A stretch of DNA of 64,000 nucleotides from Sophora flavescens (lineage: Eukaryota; Streptophyta; Magnoliopsida; Fabales; Fabaceae). The stretch lies in NCBI GenBank assembly GCA_030762895.1, contig CM061063.1, positions 73,653,836 to 73,717,835 on the forward strand, given 5' to 3'. Below, piece by piece: positions 24,621-35,615 of the stretch (positions are counted from its first letter, which is position 1; every line of letters begins with the position of its first letter). The notes below the pieces were generated by a model that saw nothing but the letters and a program-made list of their open reading frames with translations, ran no database searches and was not told where the DNA came from. The position numbers and the translations under genes were made by a program.

Positions 24621-25532
24621 GGCTTTTTTTTTTTCCAAAGTGACCCACTTTTAGAAACCATATACCAAAATAACCTACTTTTGAAACAATTTACCAAACT
24701 AACCTACTTTTGAATAAAATATTTTTTTTTGTTGACTAGTAGCACCAGTTTGACTGATGCCATTGACTTGTTTGACTGTCACGTGGCAGGTCCTGATTGG
24801 TCGGAAAATCGCACACAAAAAAATTACAAAAAAATTTTTGTGGCAAAAAAAAAGGAAAATCAGGTCAGCGCACATGGCGCACTCGCTGATTGGCGCCAAC
24901 GTGGCAGGTCCTCATTGGTCCGTCAGTTTTTTGTGAAATTTTTTTTAAAAAAAGGTTTTTGGGGTTAAAAAAATTTTAAAAAAAGAAAATAAAATTAGAT
25001 TATTAATTAATTAATATAATTCTATTAATAAATTTTATCATTATATAATTATATTATTAAATAATAATTTTATAATTATCAATATTATCATTATATAATT
25101 AATATTAATAACTACTACCTCCGGACTTAATTATAAACAAAAATAACTAATTTCACACTTATTAAAGAAGTTGGTTAATTTAGTTTAATTGTCTTGATTT
25201 TTGTATTAAAAAAAGAGATATGATTACTAATAAAGGGAGAATTGATTTTAAAATTTCCTCATTGATGTTTAAAAAAATTAAATAAATACTAATATAATTT
25301 TAAGAATTAATTAATATAATTTTATTGTGAAAAAATAAAAAAAGGTTTTTGGGGTTAAAACAGTTAAAAAAATTATATTATTAATTAAATAATATAAATC
25401 TATTTATAAATTTTATCATTATATAATTATATTAATTAATAATATTTTTAATATAATTAATAATTAATTAATACCAATTAAATTTTATCATTATATAATT
25501 ATACTAATTAATGTCACTTTGGAAAAAAAGCC
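24621..25532. mobile_element. Non-autonomous TIR element, 912 bp
   Basis: GGCTTTTTTTTTTTCCAAAG followed by TGAC (24621-24644) is inverted at 25513-25532 (GTCACTTTGGAAAAAAAGCC). Subterminal copies of ACCAAA-TAACCTACTTTTGAA sit at 24664-24720, and the word ACGTGGCAGGTCCT-ATTGGTC appears twice (about 24781 and 24900). The interior from 24960 is extremely AT-rich and noncoding. No clean target-site duplication was found, so the superfamily (MULE-like or other) is undecided. Confidence 0.65.
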
Positions 25533-26620
25533 AACAGGCAAAATGTTTTAAAAGGCCTCTCTGCATGATTATTTGCATGCTGCAAGATTCCTTCATGTCC
25601 TACAACAATGGGTCTCGTGAGTTAGCAGCTAGAATAATAGACTGCAAAGATGACCGATTCCTCACATGGCTTCCTTGCAGTTGATAAGACCATGCGTGAT
25701 ACATGAGAGACCTATGTGAAGTAGGCTGACCATGCATGATTCTCTATCTCGTGCAAAAGATGAATTAAGATCAAACGAAAGAAAACAAAGAAAAAATTGC
25801 ATAAAAGAGAGATGTAGGTGACAACATAGCATTCACGAGTACAAAACGTTTTTTGGAGGAAAAAAAATTATTTCATGTCATCTATTTTGGTTTAACTTAA
25901 CATTGTTATGATTTGATTAATTTTCTTTCTCAAAACTCTTTTTTTTGTTTACTCCTATAAAACTAACTTCTAAACAAATATTATTAAATTATACAAATAA
26001 CTTAATATTAATTAATTATTAATTATATTAATAATATTATTAATTGGTATAATTATATTTATAAATTCCTCGATGATGTTTAAAAATATTCAGTTTGGTC
26101 CCTCAATTGTTTTAATAACATAATTGTGTATTAATAATGTTGATAATTATCTATACTAAAAGATAATGACAAAGTTGAAAAAAAGACAGTTTTTTGGTGT
26201 CAATTTTTTTATATTACAAAAAATACCCCACACAACTATATATAATATCTATATATATACTAATCTATAAAGGCAAAGTTCAAAAATTTGGTTGAAACAT
26301 TTTAAATTGCTGGAAATACCCTTTTAAACTTATATACTTGGGTCATAATATGCTTGAATGTGGCGGAGGTTACAAAAAAAATTGAGAAAGTTGAGCAGTT
26401 ACTTTTACACTTTTTTAAAATTTTAAAAACCAAAGAACAAAAAAAAAAGTGAAAAAATTATAGGCATAGGATGTAGTGAAGGGCATGCCCACCTTTCAAA
26501 TAAGGGTAGTTTCTTTCTACAATTAAAATATATACAGTTTCTACAATTTCAAAAAAATGGTTATCAGATATAATCAAAACGGTCTCTCTCTCTCCCAACA
26601 TCATGAAGCTTCTAGAATAA
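25533..26620. other. Copia 3' remnant, then AT-rich spacer
   Basis: 25533 to about 25860 looks like continued copia 3' sequence (for example CATGATTATTTGCATGCTGC). From there to 26620 it is AT-rich. Two sequences starting TCTATA-(TATA)-CTAA with a downstream AAAG-CAAAGTT, at about 26148 and 26248, resemble Helitron 5' termini. No coding sequence. Confidence 0.4.
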
Positions 26621-26984
26621 CAGAAGCAGGAACGTGAAACCGAGTGTGGAGGGAGGAGAGTGGAACGCGCAAAGAGGAAGCCGAATGACGGTGTCGCAGA
26701 GGGCGGTGAGGCGGCGTTTGGGCGTTGATTTGAAGCTTACTGGTTCGCATCTGCTGTGCAATGGACGTGCGTCTGTACGGTGGAGAACCATCAGAGCGGA
26801 CATCGGCCGGAAGGGAGGCAAAGAATGGAAGGGGTAAGTCAATCTAATTTGGAAATTTGATTAAAGAAACCTTATCATTTGTGGTTCTTACGACTGATTT
26901 TGGAATAAGGGTCTTTGTGGCTTAGTGGTATTACATGTTCAATCACTTACAATTTGTCCCTGTCTTATTTTTTCCTGCGCAGTG

Positions 26985-27240
26985 GAGAAATGCGGGTGAA
27001 TGAAGGACACATTCAAGAGCATATAATTGGGTTTATGATTTTACAAGTGCAAGCAGTGAGTTAGAAACAATAGACTCTGAAATGGCAGAGAGAGCCAAAG
27101 AAACAGTGAGGAAAGGCGTGGATCATGGGACCAAAGAGGGAGCACAACAAATGAATGAAATTAGAACTAAATAGTAAACCGTGGATTCAAAGGAGAAGAC
27201 AAAGGATTTGGCGGGTTCGTTGGCTGCTAAGTTCAAAGAA
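26985..27240 (+). pseudogene. Possible LEA-like protein remnant
   Basis: From ATG about 27079 the translation MAERAKETVRKGVDHGTKEG is Lys/Glu-rich and amphipathic like group-3 LEA proteins. Two consecutive stops (TAG at 27171-27173, then TAA) interrupt it, and the same frame continues TVDSKEKTKDLAGSLAAKFK. It follows a good splice pair (donor GG/GTAAGT at about 26836, acceptor TGCGCAG at about 26984), so this may be the end of a short host gene with an upstream exon at about 26630-26835. The LEA assignment rests on composition only and is weak. Confidence 0.3.
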
Positions 27241-28570
27241 GGTAAAAAAAAAAAAAGGTCAAACAGTGGGCGAATGATGTTAAAACAAGGAACAAATTAA
27301 TTAAACACTGTTAATATGACACTATACCAATATTCTATGATCCAGTGGTTTGTAACAGCACCTAATATTACACAAAACTTAAGGGAGAAGATGGGGAGAA
27401 CCGGAGCTATTTAATGGTTCTATATATATGGGTATGGCAATTGGGTTTGCAGCTAGCTGTTGGGTCTTTCACTACTTCACTACTTTGTGGCTATATTTTC
27501 TTTAGCAGGACATGGAGGCATGTTAACTATAAATTAAATATCTTGAATTCTTGATCATATGAAATATCGACTTCATGTCATGATTGTCCTAAAGTGCACT
27601 CCTTCTGTTGACATCTAGCAATGTGGTATAACTGGTAAAAGAAGTTTTTTTTGTTTCAAATAAATGATTAAACAAAGAACCAACTAACGCTAAAGAAACA
27701 AAAACACAGTTAGTCAAAGGCCTTGGTTCATGTTTGATTGATTCCATTACATGTGGATCTTAAAAAGATAATAACCAAATATAGGAAAAAGACACACAGA
27801 GTCAAAGACAACGAGGCATTGTTTGATCATTAAATGAATAAAGCAATAAGTTTAATTTTAATTTCTTAATTATTAGGTATCGCTGTCAATAAATAATTAA
27901 AATTTTCAATGGGAATTGTGCAAGAACTATGAAAGTATTTAAATTGACTTAATTGAAAAATTGAATTAATTAAATTATATATCATGAAAATGTTAAATTA
28001 TTATTATTATTATTCTATTAATTTTTATATCCCTTTTTAATATTGATGATATCAAAAATAAAATATAAATACATGTTTGTTTTGTTTCCAGTTTACTATT
28101 TTTTTATTTTTATTTTTTAGAAATAATTACAAAATTATCAAATTATTTTCATTTTATTTCATGTTTTTCTATATAAAATTCTGAAAACAGAAAATAGAAT
28201 AAAATAATATGACGGTTTTATAATTATTTCTGAAAACAGAAAATAAAAATAGAAAACTAAAAACAAACTAATTTGACACTAAATGTTTCATACTTTCATC
28301 GTGTTTTAAACAAAAATATTACAGAAACACATATCATTTTGAAAAGAGACAAATAAAAATGAATGGAAGGTAGACTAAAAAATTAAATTGGTTACACTTG
28401 TAATTTTTCTTAATTACACTTGTATATATTTAAATAAAAACATGATTAGATGGAAATAATCTACCAAAAAATGATTAGATGGAAAGTGTTTTTTTTTTAA
28501 ATATTAAAACATTTAAATTTAAATAGAATTAAAAAATAATGCATAGAAGAAAGGAATAAACTGAAAGAGG
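27241..28570. other. AT-rich intergenic region
   Basis: No gene or element recognised. It runs up to the HPAT promoter. Confidence 0.5.
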
Positions 28571-28578
28571 CAATAGCT

Positions 28579-28587
28579 TTTATAAGC
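28579..28587 (+). promoter_or_regulatory. Putative TATA box of the HPAT gene
   Basis: TTTATAAGC preceded by CAATAG. About 30 bases downstream begins a leader-like, pyrimidine-rich exon. Position and sequence fit a plant core promoter, but no transcript data are available. Confidence 0.45.
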
Positions 28588-28611
28588 ATCTGAATCTGAT
28601 CTGACCGGCGT

Positions 28612-29834
28612 GTTGGGTTCGTCGGAGGCAGACTGCAAAGTACATCTATCTATCGAGAGGAAGACTCTTATCCTCTTTTGGATCCAAATATCATTCTCGA
28701 ATCACTCTTTGTCTTCTCTCCCTCACAAGCAACAAGGGTACTCTCTCTCCTTGAAATGCATCCATTCAACTATTTCTTTGTATCAATTCTTCTAATTTGC
28801 TCTTTATTCACTACTTGGCAGTCAGGGACTGGTTGTTTTGTGTGTAATTTGATGCAATTCCCTGAAAATCATAATTGCACATTTGCACTCTTTATTGCTT
28901 TTTAGTTTGATCTAGTTGGAGTGCAGTTGGGATATATAGAGGATAGTAAATTGAGATTTGTAACCAAAAAATGAATGTCTTAAAAGTTGCGTACTGGTCA
29001 TCACTTTAAAAACTCACATGGATTAATTTTTAAGTCCCGACATCCTATAAGATCCAATGGTTAAGATTTGTTGTTATTACATTTTTAGAATACAAACTGT
29101 TCTCAATTGATATGGTGTGTGTATGTATGTTAATGAAATGCAGTGCTTTACCCTTTTTGCGTGTTTCTTAAGTGATGCATTTTAACCCTGACATGTCTTA
29201 CCTTGATCCAATTTTTTTTTTTTTTATAATTCATTTTTAGAGGGAGCACTTCTTAGGTTACATTTTCAATTTTGGTTTGTTTCCTTTTATGTTTCACCTG
29301 TGTGTTCCTTTTTGTTGGTTAAAAATCAATTTGATTCTTTATGTTGACTGCTAATAATGGTAGAAATTTGAGTGCGATTTTCCCAAATCGTTGATTAGGA
29401 TCGTCGTTGCTAATATTTTTTAACATTACTGCATTATGTAATTGCCTGTTGGTATAGACATATAGTTTAATCGATGCTTTCTGTTGAAAATCTCTGGCTG
29501 AATTATAGTTTGAACACTTCAACTTTGATGATATTTTCCTAAAAGGCTCGAGATCCATGTAGCTGAATACACCTATTGAGAAAAAGGCTCTATTGTTGTT
29601 GTATATTTTCCTAGAAGTGCACTCTGATTTGTTCTGAAACATTTTGTAGTTCGGTTATTGGATGTGTTGAAGGAGACTTCATTAAGTTCTTCTGCTGAAG
29701 ATATGAGAAATTATTCGCACTGAGGCTAAGAGCTATTTGTTTACAATGTTCACAGAGTAGAGAATTTTCTCTATCAAGAACTGAGGGAGGTTCAGGCCCA
29801 TGATATTCTGATATTTCTCTGTAATAGGAAGACC
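28612..29834 (+). other. HPAT 5' UTR with a leader intron and short uORFs
   Basis: Inferred: a first noncoding exon to about 28737 (AACAAGG/GTACTC donor), an intron of about 0.9 kb, and an acceptor TTTTGTAG at 29649, so 29650-29834 would be the second leader exon. That exon has four minimal upstream ORFs: ATG 29662 (2 codons), 29703 (6 codons), 29746 (4 codons) and 29800 (3 codons). All stop before the main ATG at 29835. Confidence 0.5.
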
Positions 29835-32800
29835 ATGGGACGAGCTTCACCATTACTTATAATTTTTTTGGTTCTTGGTTCTTCCTTTGCCACGTATAAT
29901 CTGATAACGATGATAATCCACTATGGATCTTCAGAAAGTGTGGCTGTTGATGATGGTGTATTATTTTTTGACCCCATTACTGAGATGCCTGCGCATGTAA
30001 AGAATCGGAAGACAACTAGAGCACCCTTTCATGTGGCCTTAACGGCTACTGATGCTCCATACAACAAATGGCAATGCCGCATCATGTATTACTGGTATAA
30101 AAGACAAAAGAACTTGCCCGGGTCAGAGATGGGAGGATTCACTAGAATTTTACATTCTGGAAATCCAGACAACTTGATGGATGAAATTCCTACTGTTGTG
30201 GTTGATCCTCTTCCAGCAGGTCTGGACCGGGTGAGTTCACTGTAAATTTCAATTAATTTTTTTTATTTATATTTTATCTTTATTTCCTTATTTTTTTTCC
30301 AGCTTATTGGCTTAATAATATTTTAGTTGCTTTTAAAATTAATTCAGCTTGATTGCTAAAGTCCATTGCCATACATGCTTGTGTATGTAAATCTGTGTAT
30401 ATCTTCACCCTTTTTTTTAGGAAAAAAAAAAACATTTTTACAAGTCAAAACAAAAGTAATGGGGTTTTGGACTGTTAGAGTATGATATACTGCTGAGTTA
30501 CTTACGCATGTAGTTAGTTATGACAGCTTATGACAGTTGTAATTCTGTCGGTACATTCTATTAGTAACTGCTAGGTTTAGCTTCTTGATGCTCTAGATCG
30601 TTCTAGACCCCACAGTTGAGATCAGTTTCAGATCTCAGATTTGTTAATGACAGTTACTTCCTTCTCAAACTTTCTCTCTCTTCTCTCTCATCACTTTTTC
30701 GCTCTTTTTGACATTTTCTCAGAGATCATGAACTCTATTATGGAGTCCTCTGGTGACATGAAATAAGTTAAATCTTAGAAAATGACTTGGTGTCAATGAA
30801 ATAATTCAAGGGATGATATCAGATGGAGGAAAATTAATGGATCATTGAGAAAAACCATTATACAATTTCAGTTTGGAACCAGTTGGCATGCTTATATTGC
30901 TAAGGTAATACCCTAATAAGAAATGGAAGTGTAGGGGTATTTTGCTTTTGTCTTTTTAAGATGAATTTATTAGAAGCTCAGTACTGCAGAGTTCAGTCTC
31001 AGAATGTTTGCTGAGGCAAATATTTTGTCTATAAATTTGGATTTCCATCTATTTATAAAAGTAGCGGTTGGTAGATTTTTTGGAACTTGACAGAACATAA
31101 CATATGAATTGTATTATGTGTTTGATGCAATTTCTAGATTTTATAAATTGAACAAAACAGGACATGTGATTAAAAGTGAGACATTTTGGTTTCACTAAAA
31201 GGGATGGAACCAAAGAGAACATAATAGAACCACTCTATTCGATTCAATGTGTTCTGTCAGTGTGTCAAACGCTACCAATATGTATCCTTTTTAGAAGTTA
31301 ATACCAATAAATGTGGGCTGCTTGAATTGTATTTAAGGCTTATTTTTGCTTGTCTATCCACATTTTTGTATTCTTCTCCTATAGCTTTTCGTTATTTATG
31401 TTCTGATAAATTGTCAATAATTGAATGTCCTCCTCTACCTTTATATCTAATTTCCATAGACACCTGATTGAACATTTATGTATTTATTCATTTTTGGTTT
31501 TCTTTGGTCAATATATTTTAAATGTTTTCTGACATATTGCTTTGTCTGTTTTTGTTTGCAGGGATACATTGTCCTGAATAGACCATGGGCCTTTGTGCAG
31601 TGGCTGGAAAAGACTACCATAGAGGAAGAGTTAGATCTCATACCAAGTGATCTAATTTTTTTTTTACAATATCAAAAATTGACTTAGTTGCTCTGTTTTG
31701 ATGCAGCTATGTGTTAATGGCAGAGCCGGATCACATATTTGTACGTCCTCTCCCCAATCTGGCTTATGGAGGACATCCAGCTGCTTTTCCGTTTTTTTAC
31801 ATTAGGCCTGATAAGAATGAAAAAATCATAAGGAAATTTTATCCTGAAGAGTATGGACCAGTTACAAATGTTGATCCCATTGGTAATTCTCCTGTAATTA
31901 TCAGAAAGGTAAAATTTCTTCCAAAAACTGATACCTAATTGAATTGGATCCATACATGTTTTTGATGGTTGAATAACTTCCCATGTCCTTATCGTTGTAC
32001 TGGTTCCTGTAAGTTGTAACCAATTCTATCGATTTCTGTCCTTATCCTTGTCCTGGTTCTTGTAAGTTGTAACCAATTTTATCAATTACTGGTGCTCCTC
32101 CTTTTAAATTTCATCAGCATTGTGCTGAAAGATCTTAAGGCCTATCAGTTTATATAGACCCTTTTTTATGTTTTCCAGGATTTGATCGCAAAGATTGCCC
32201 CCACATGGATGAATGTTTCTTTGAAGATGAAAGAGGACCCAGAGACTGATAAAGCTTTTGGATGGGTGCTAGAAATGTATGTCTGGCCAAATAACTTATA
32301 GTTGATGTTGCAGTTTTTTGGGGGTTCGTTTGATACTGATTTTATGTTAATGGTTCTTTCTTGTTGAACCAAGGTATGCTTATGCTGTCGCATCTGCCCT
32401 GCATGGTGTGCGACATATTCTGCGGAAAGACTTCATGCTACAGGTTTGGCATAACCTCATGTATCTCTTGATGCTTGTTTGGTTTATGTTGTTAATCAGC
32501 TCAAGTAGGTGTCAGATATGATAAGCATACCAAACTCTAAACTTGTTTTTCTTGTATGTGACTTTTCAGCCCCCATGGGATCTTGAGACTACCAATAAGT
32601 TCATAATTCATTATACTTATGGATGTGACTACAATTTAAAGGTAAAGTGTTCCTTTATCTCTCCCATTCCTTGAATTATTGAAAGATATGGTCTTTGAAT
32701 ATTGCTTATAAATTTCCCATTCAGTTGAACACATCTCTTGACTCCTCAAATCTGCTTTATTTTCTCATTATGTTATGTAGCTTTGCTTTAGCAGATATAA

Positions 32801-35039
32801 ACTTCTTCAAAATACAGTCGCTACTTGTCATCTATTGTGTTATTTCTTATAGAAATTTCGTGATGCTCAGGGCGAATTGACGTATGGCAATATTGGTGAG
32901 TGGAGATTTGACAAAAGGTCACATCTACGAGGTCCCCCACCAAGAAACTTGTCCTTACCCCCACCAGGGGTTCCTGAAAGTGTGGTAAGTCTTGAGCTGT
33001 TCCATTGATTTAAGAAAAACGATGCTTCATATGATGCATGTAACTTGATTCAAAACTTACATAATGTTCTATAACAATTTTTCTTTGTAAATTCATGCTT
33101 ATTTTCATTTCTCCTATATGGAAGCTGAGAAGAAAATGGCATTTTTTCCCTGAGCATATGTATAACCATCTAAAACTGTCATAGGTAATGAAAGTATCCA
33201 TATTTGAGAAGTTTGAACACTGATCCAATCATTCAACTGTTGTTTTATTTTTCATCCCCAATGATTCATTCTTTGATTGCATAATTGCACTAGAATTAAC
33301 AAACAACTTATTTTTACTTAGTAGGGGTCTATATGTTGAGATTGGGCATGAAATGAATTTTGATAGTGTGCAGGGAATGAATTCACTAATGGTGACACTA
33401 TTTGCAAATAGTGACATGATAATTACGAGTCTTGGTTGCAGTTATAGGTCACTGGCATTGCAGTTATAGGTCACTTGTTTTCCTCATCTACTGTTGTTTG
33501 TAATTTTCTTTGACCTTTGTTCCCCTTCACTCTCATCCCTAGGAGGGAAACCGAAAGAAAACAAATTGAGTCTACCGTATGTATAATTTGCCTTAGGATC
33601 ATGAATATTGACTAGCTGGAGAATGTTATTGATAAGCACCCAATTAATTGGGGAACCCTCCCTTAAAAGCTAGCCGTTAAGGGGGGAGAACCAAGCCAAT
33701 TAAGTACTCCATCGAGCATCCCATACTACTCAATGTGGGACTTAGGCACCCCATAATACCCAATCCCTATCATAGCACCGCCCCTGATAGCTGACGTCCC
33801 CGCGGCTGCACTCTATGTCGCTTCACTCGGCCTTTCCGGTCAACCCCTCCGTAGGTAGCCCTTTCCGAGACACCGGCAACAAGCTCTGCCACCAAATGAT
33901 AAGCACCCAAGCACTTGGAGAACCTTCCCTTAAAAGCTAGCCATTAAGGGGGGAACCAAGTCACTTAAGTACTCCAATGAACATTCCTACTACTTAATGT
34001 GGGATTTAGGCACCCCATAATACCCGGTCCCTATTAGTTATTACATAAGATGAATGTTTATGATTGGATTAAATATTTGAAACGCTGGTATTGGGATTAG
34101 GTTTAGGTTTATCATATTGCGGGCACTCGCGCACAGGTAAAGACCGGAAAATGTAACATTACATAGAGAGAAATTCTTGTGCATCATGGTGCATCTTATC
34201 ATCCGAGGTGTTTTAATATTTTTTCCCCATAGCTGCTGATAGATTTCAGGGTCAATTGAGGCAATAGCCTAATAGGTAACCACATCTCTCTTATGGAGAG
34301 GGGATCCCCTCACCATCTGAAGCCATTTTTGGTTCATCTCCTTTCAGTGTGTCATTGCCTTTTTGTTTCATCTTAACAGCAGTGTTAGATTAAGGATTAG
34401 CCTTTTGAAAATGTGATTGGTTCTGCAAACATGATGTACTTGTTCCAATAGTTAGCTAGTTTAAGGAGAATTTGCATGAACTATTTCTTTTTGTTTGGCA
34501 TTGTCAAATTTTAGTGATATTTAATGTCATTCCACTGAGAAACCACCTCCTGTGACTTTTGAGTTGAAATAGGGAAAACCTTGCTCTTTTCTCGTTCCTT
34601 TGATACTTTTGTTACTTTCTTAGTTGTGCTTAGTGGTTACCTGCCTACTTTAATTACTTCAATCGTTGAGTGTAAGTGTCTTTGCGATACCTCTCTCGTT
34701 TTAATGCTTTTCATTCTCTGTCCTTCCTTTTTAGTGTTGCACTGCTTCAGCTTTTCTCCTTTAAAAAAAATTACAATAAAATTTTAGCTGTATGTAATTG
34801 AGGCATTCCAGCACAAGGCAATTGAGATTCCAACCTATGGTGTTTTATTTACATTTAAGCAGGATGCATTCAGCTTTTGTTTTACTTCATTGATGTAATT
34901 GTTATATCTTTATCTAGTAGCTAAAGCATGATACAAAGCATTATTAAGCTGTTATTTGCTTTAATAATGCCTGCAGGTGACCCTTGTCAAGATGGTGAAC
35001 GAGGCTTCTGCTAACATCCCCAATTGGGACACATCGTAA
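29835..35039 (+). CDS. HPAT: Hydroxyproline O-arabinosyltransferase (HPAT/RDN1 family), 8 coding exons
   Basis: A Golgi type-II membrane glycosyltransferase (CAZy GT95) that adds the first arabinose to hydroxyproline of extensins and CLE peptides. Legume members include RDN1/NOD3, which act in nodule-number control. Exons: 29835-30230, 31562-31629, 31707-31908, 32179-32276, 32374-32443, 32570-32641, 32871-32984, 34977-35039. All junctions are GT-AG, phases agree, and the total is 1083 bp (360 residues plus stop), the usual family length. Residues about 5-27 form a signal-anchor helix (LLIIFLVLGSSFATYNLITM). Family blocks: APYNKWQCRIMYYWYK, YVLMAEPDHIFVRPLPNLAY (with the DXD-like EPDH), FGWVLEMYAYAVASALHGV, and GEWRFDKRSH. 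No lesion is seen, so it is probably functional. Which paralog (RDN1-like or HPAT1/2-like) is not decided. The shorter exon-7 acceptor (32870) was chosen because the alternative at 32852 would add six unconserved residues. Confidence 0.93.
30475..30725 (+). other. LTR-like fragment in HPAT intron 1
   Basis: The stretch starts TGTTAGAGTATGATATACTG and has a TCTCTCTCTTCTCTCTCATC tract ending TTTTCTCA, resembling a copia solo LTR with TG...CA ends. No TSD was seen. Tentative. Confidence 0.35.
33630..33772 (-). repeat. TRIM 3' LTR
   Basis: Plus-strand TGATAAGCACCC ... CCCTATCA. Partner of 33897-34036. Confidence 0.85.
33897..34036 (-). repeat. TRIM 5' LTR
   Basis: Same sequence class as 33630-33772, with scattered substitutions. 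Its outer end is CTATTA rather than CTATCA. Confidence 0.85.
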
Positions 35040-35286
35040 ATATGGTCTTGTTTTTTTACCCTTTCATGATATTCAAAGTACATGTATTGAAAAAGAAAAG
35101 AAGTATATATACAGTGAGACAAAATATGTTCTTCTCAGTTTTGTCATATAATCATAGATCAATGTACACTATACCACTTTATATGACAATTTAAATGGAG
35201 GTTTTTGTTTTGTGGGATATTCTTTAATGACTTTTGGGCTAGTAGCATCATTAACTTAAAAGCATATATTTTAAGTTAATGCTAAG
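35040..35286 (+). other. HPAT 3' flank / probable 3' UTR
   Basis: AT-rich and noncoding. No unambiguous polyadenylation site; AATAAA-like words are absent close to the stop. Confidence 0.4.
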
Positions 35287-35598
35287 CATATATTCCTTGT
35301 GTAATGTTGCTTATAAAGTAGTTACTAAGGTTATAGCTCAAAGATTAAAAAGGATTATGCCTTATATTGTTTGTAATAACCAAAGTAGTTTTGTGCCAGG
35401 TAGATCAACAATTGATAATATCCTTGTAATGCAAGAGGTCGTTCACTCTTTGAATAATATGCATGGTAGGAAAGGTTTTATGATTTTAAAACTTGATCTT
35501 GAAAAGGTCTATGATAGGTTAGAATGGAACTTTATTTCTATTTTTTTTTTGTTTGACGCAATGGAACTTTATTTCTGAAACTTTAAAATATATATGCT
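35287..35598 (+). pseudogene. LINE (L1-like) reverse transcriptase fragment
   Basis: About 90 codons match the plant LINE RT core: NVAYKVVTKVIAQRLKRIMP, NNQSSFVPGRSTIDNILVMQ, and FMILKLDLEKVYDRLEW (the D of the first catalytic motif). Both ends are truncated: no endonuclease, no YADD, no poly(A). A 16-bp word TTTTAAGTTAATGCTAA flanks it (35270-35286 and about 35598-35615), and nearby sequence is also inverted around it. It is the same strand as HPAT, 250 bp after its stop. Confidence 0.85.
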
Positions 35599-35615
35599 TT
35601 TTAAGTTAATGCTAA

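Larger units (their letters stand above)
14375..25860 (+). mobile_element. Decayed Ty1/copia retrotransposon with nested insertions, 3' LTR missing
   Basis: Order: a 5' LTR (14375-14973), PBS, a leader split by a 3.8 kb tandem-repeat insertion, a mutated gag-pol (20252-24330), a 3' noncoding region split by a TIR element (24621-25532), and remaining copia-like 3' sequence to about 25860. The LTR was not found again anywhere in the window, so the 3' end is deleted or truncated. Right boundary approximate. Confidence 0.75.
33630..34036 (-). mobile_element. TRIM element (terminal-repeat retrotransposon in miniature), 407 bp, in HPAT intron 7
   Basis: Two direct repeats of about 140 bp (33630-33772 and 33897-34036) flank a 124-bp interior. 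On the minus strand the LTR runs TGATAGGG...GCTTATCA, the PBS reads TGGTGGCAGAGC right after the 5' repeat (33880-33896), and a G-rich PPT (CAGGGGCGGTG) precedes the 3' repeat. A 5-bp duplication GTTAT lies at 33625-33629 and 34037-34041. The element is antisense to HPAT and distant from the splice sites. Confidence 0.88.

Noticed and set aside
32852..32870. Alternative upstream acceptor for HPAT exon 7 (TTCTTATAG at 32851)
   Set aside because: It keeps the frame but adds six residues (KFRDAQ) not expected between the conserved NLK and GELTYG; the CTCAG acceptor at 32870 fits the family better.
33630..34036. Cassandra-type TRIM
   Set aside because: Cassandra LTRs carry a 5S rRNA-like domain; none is visible in these 140-bp LTRs.
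35279..35578. ORF just after HPAT as an extra exon
   Set aside because: It is a LINE reverse-transcriptase segment and follows the HPAT stop.
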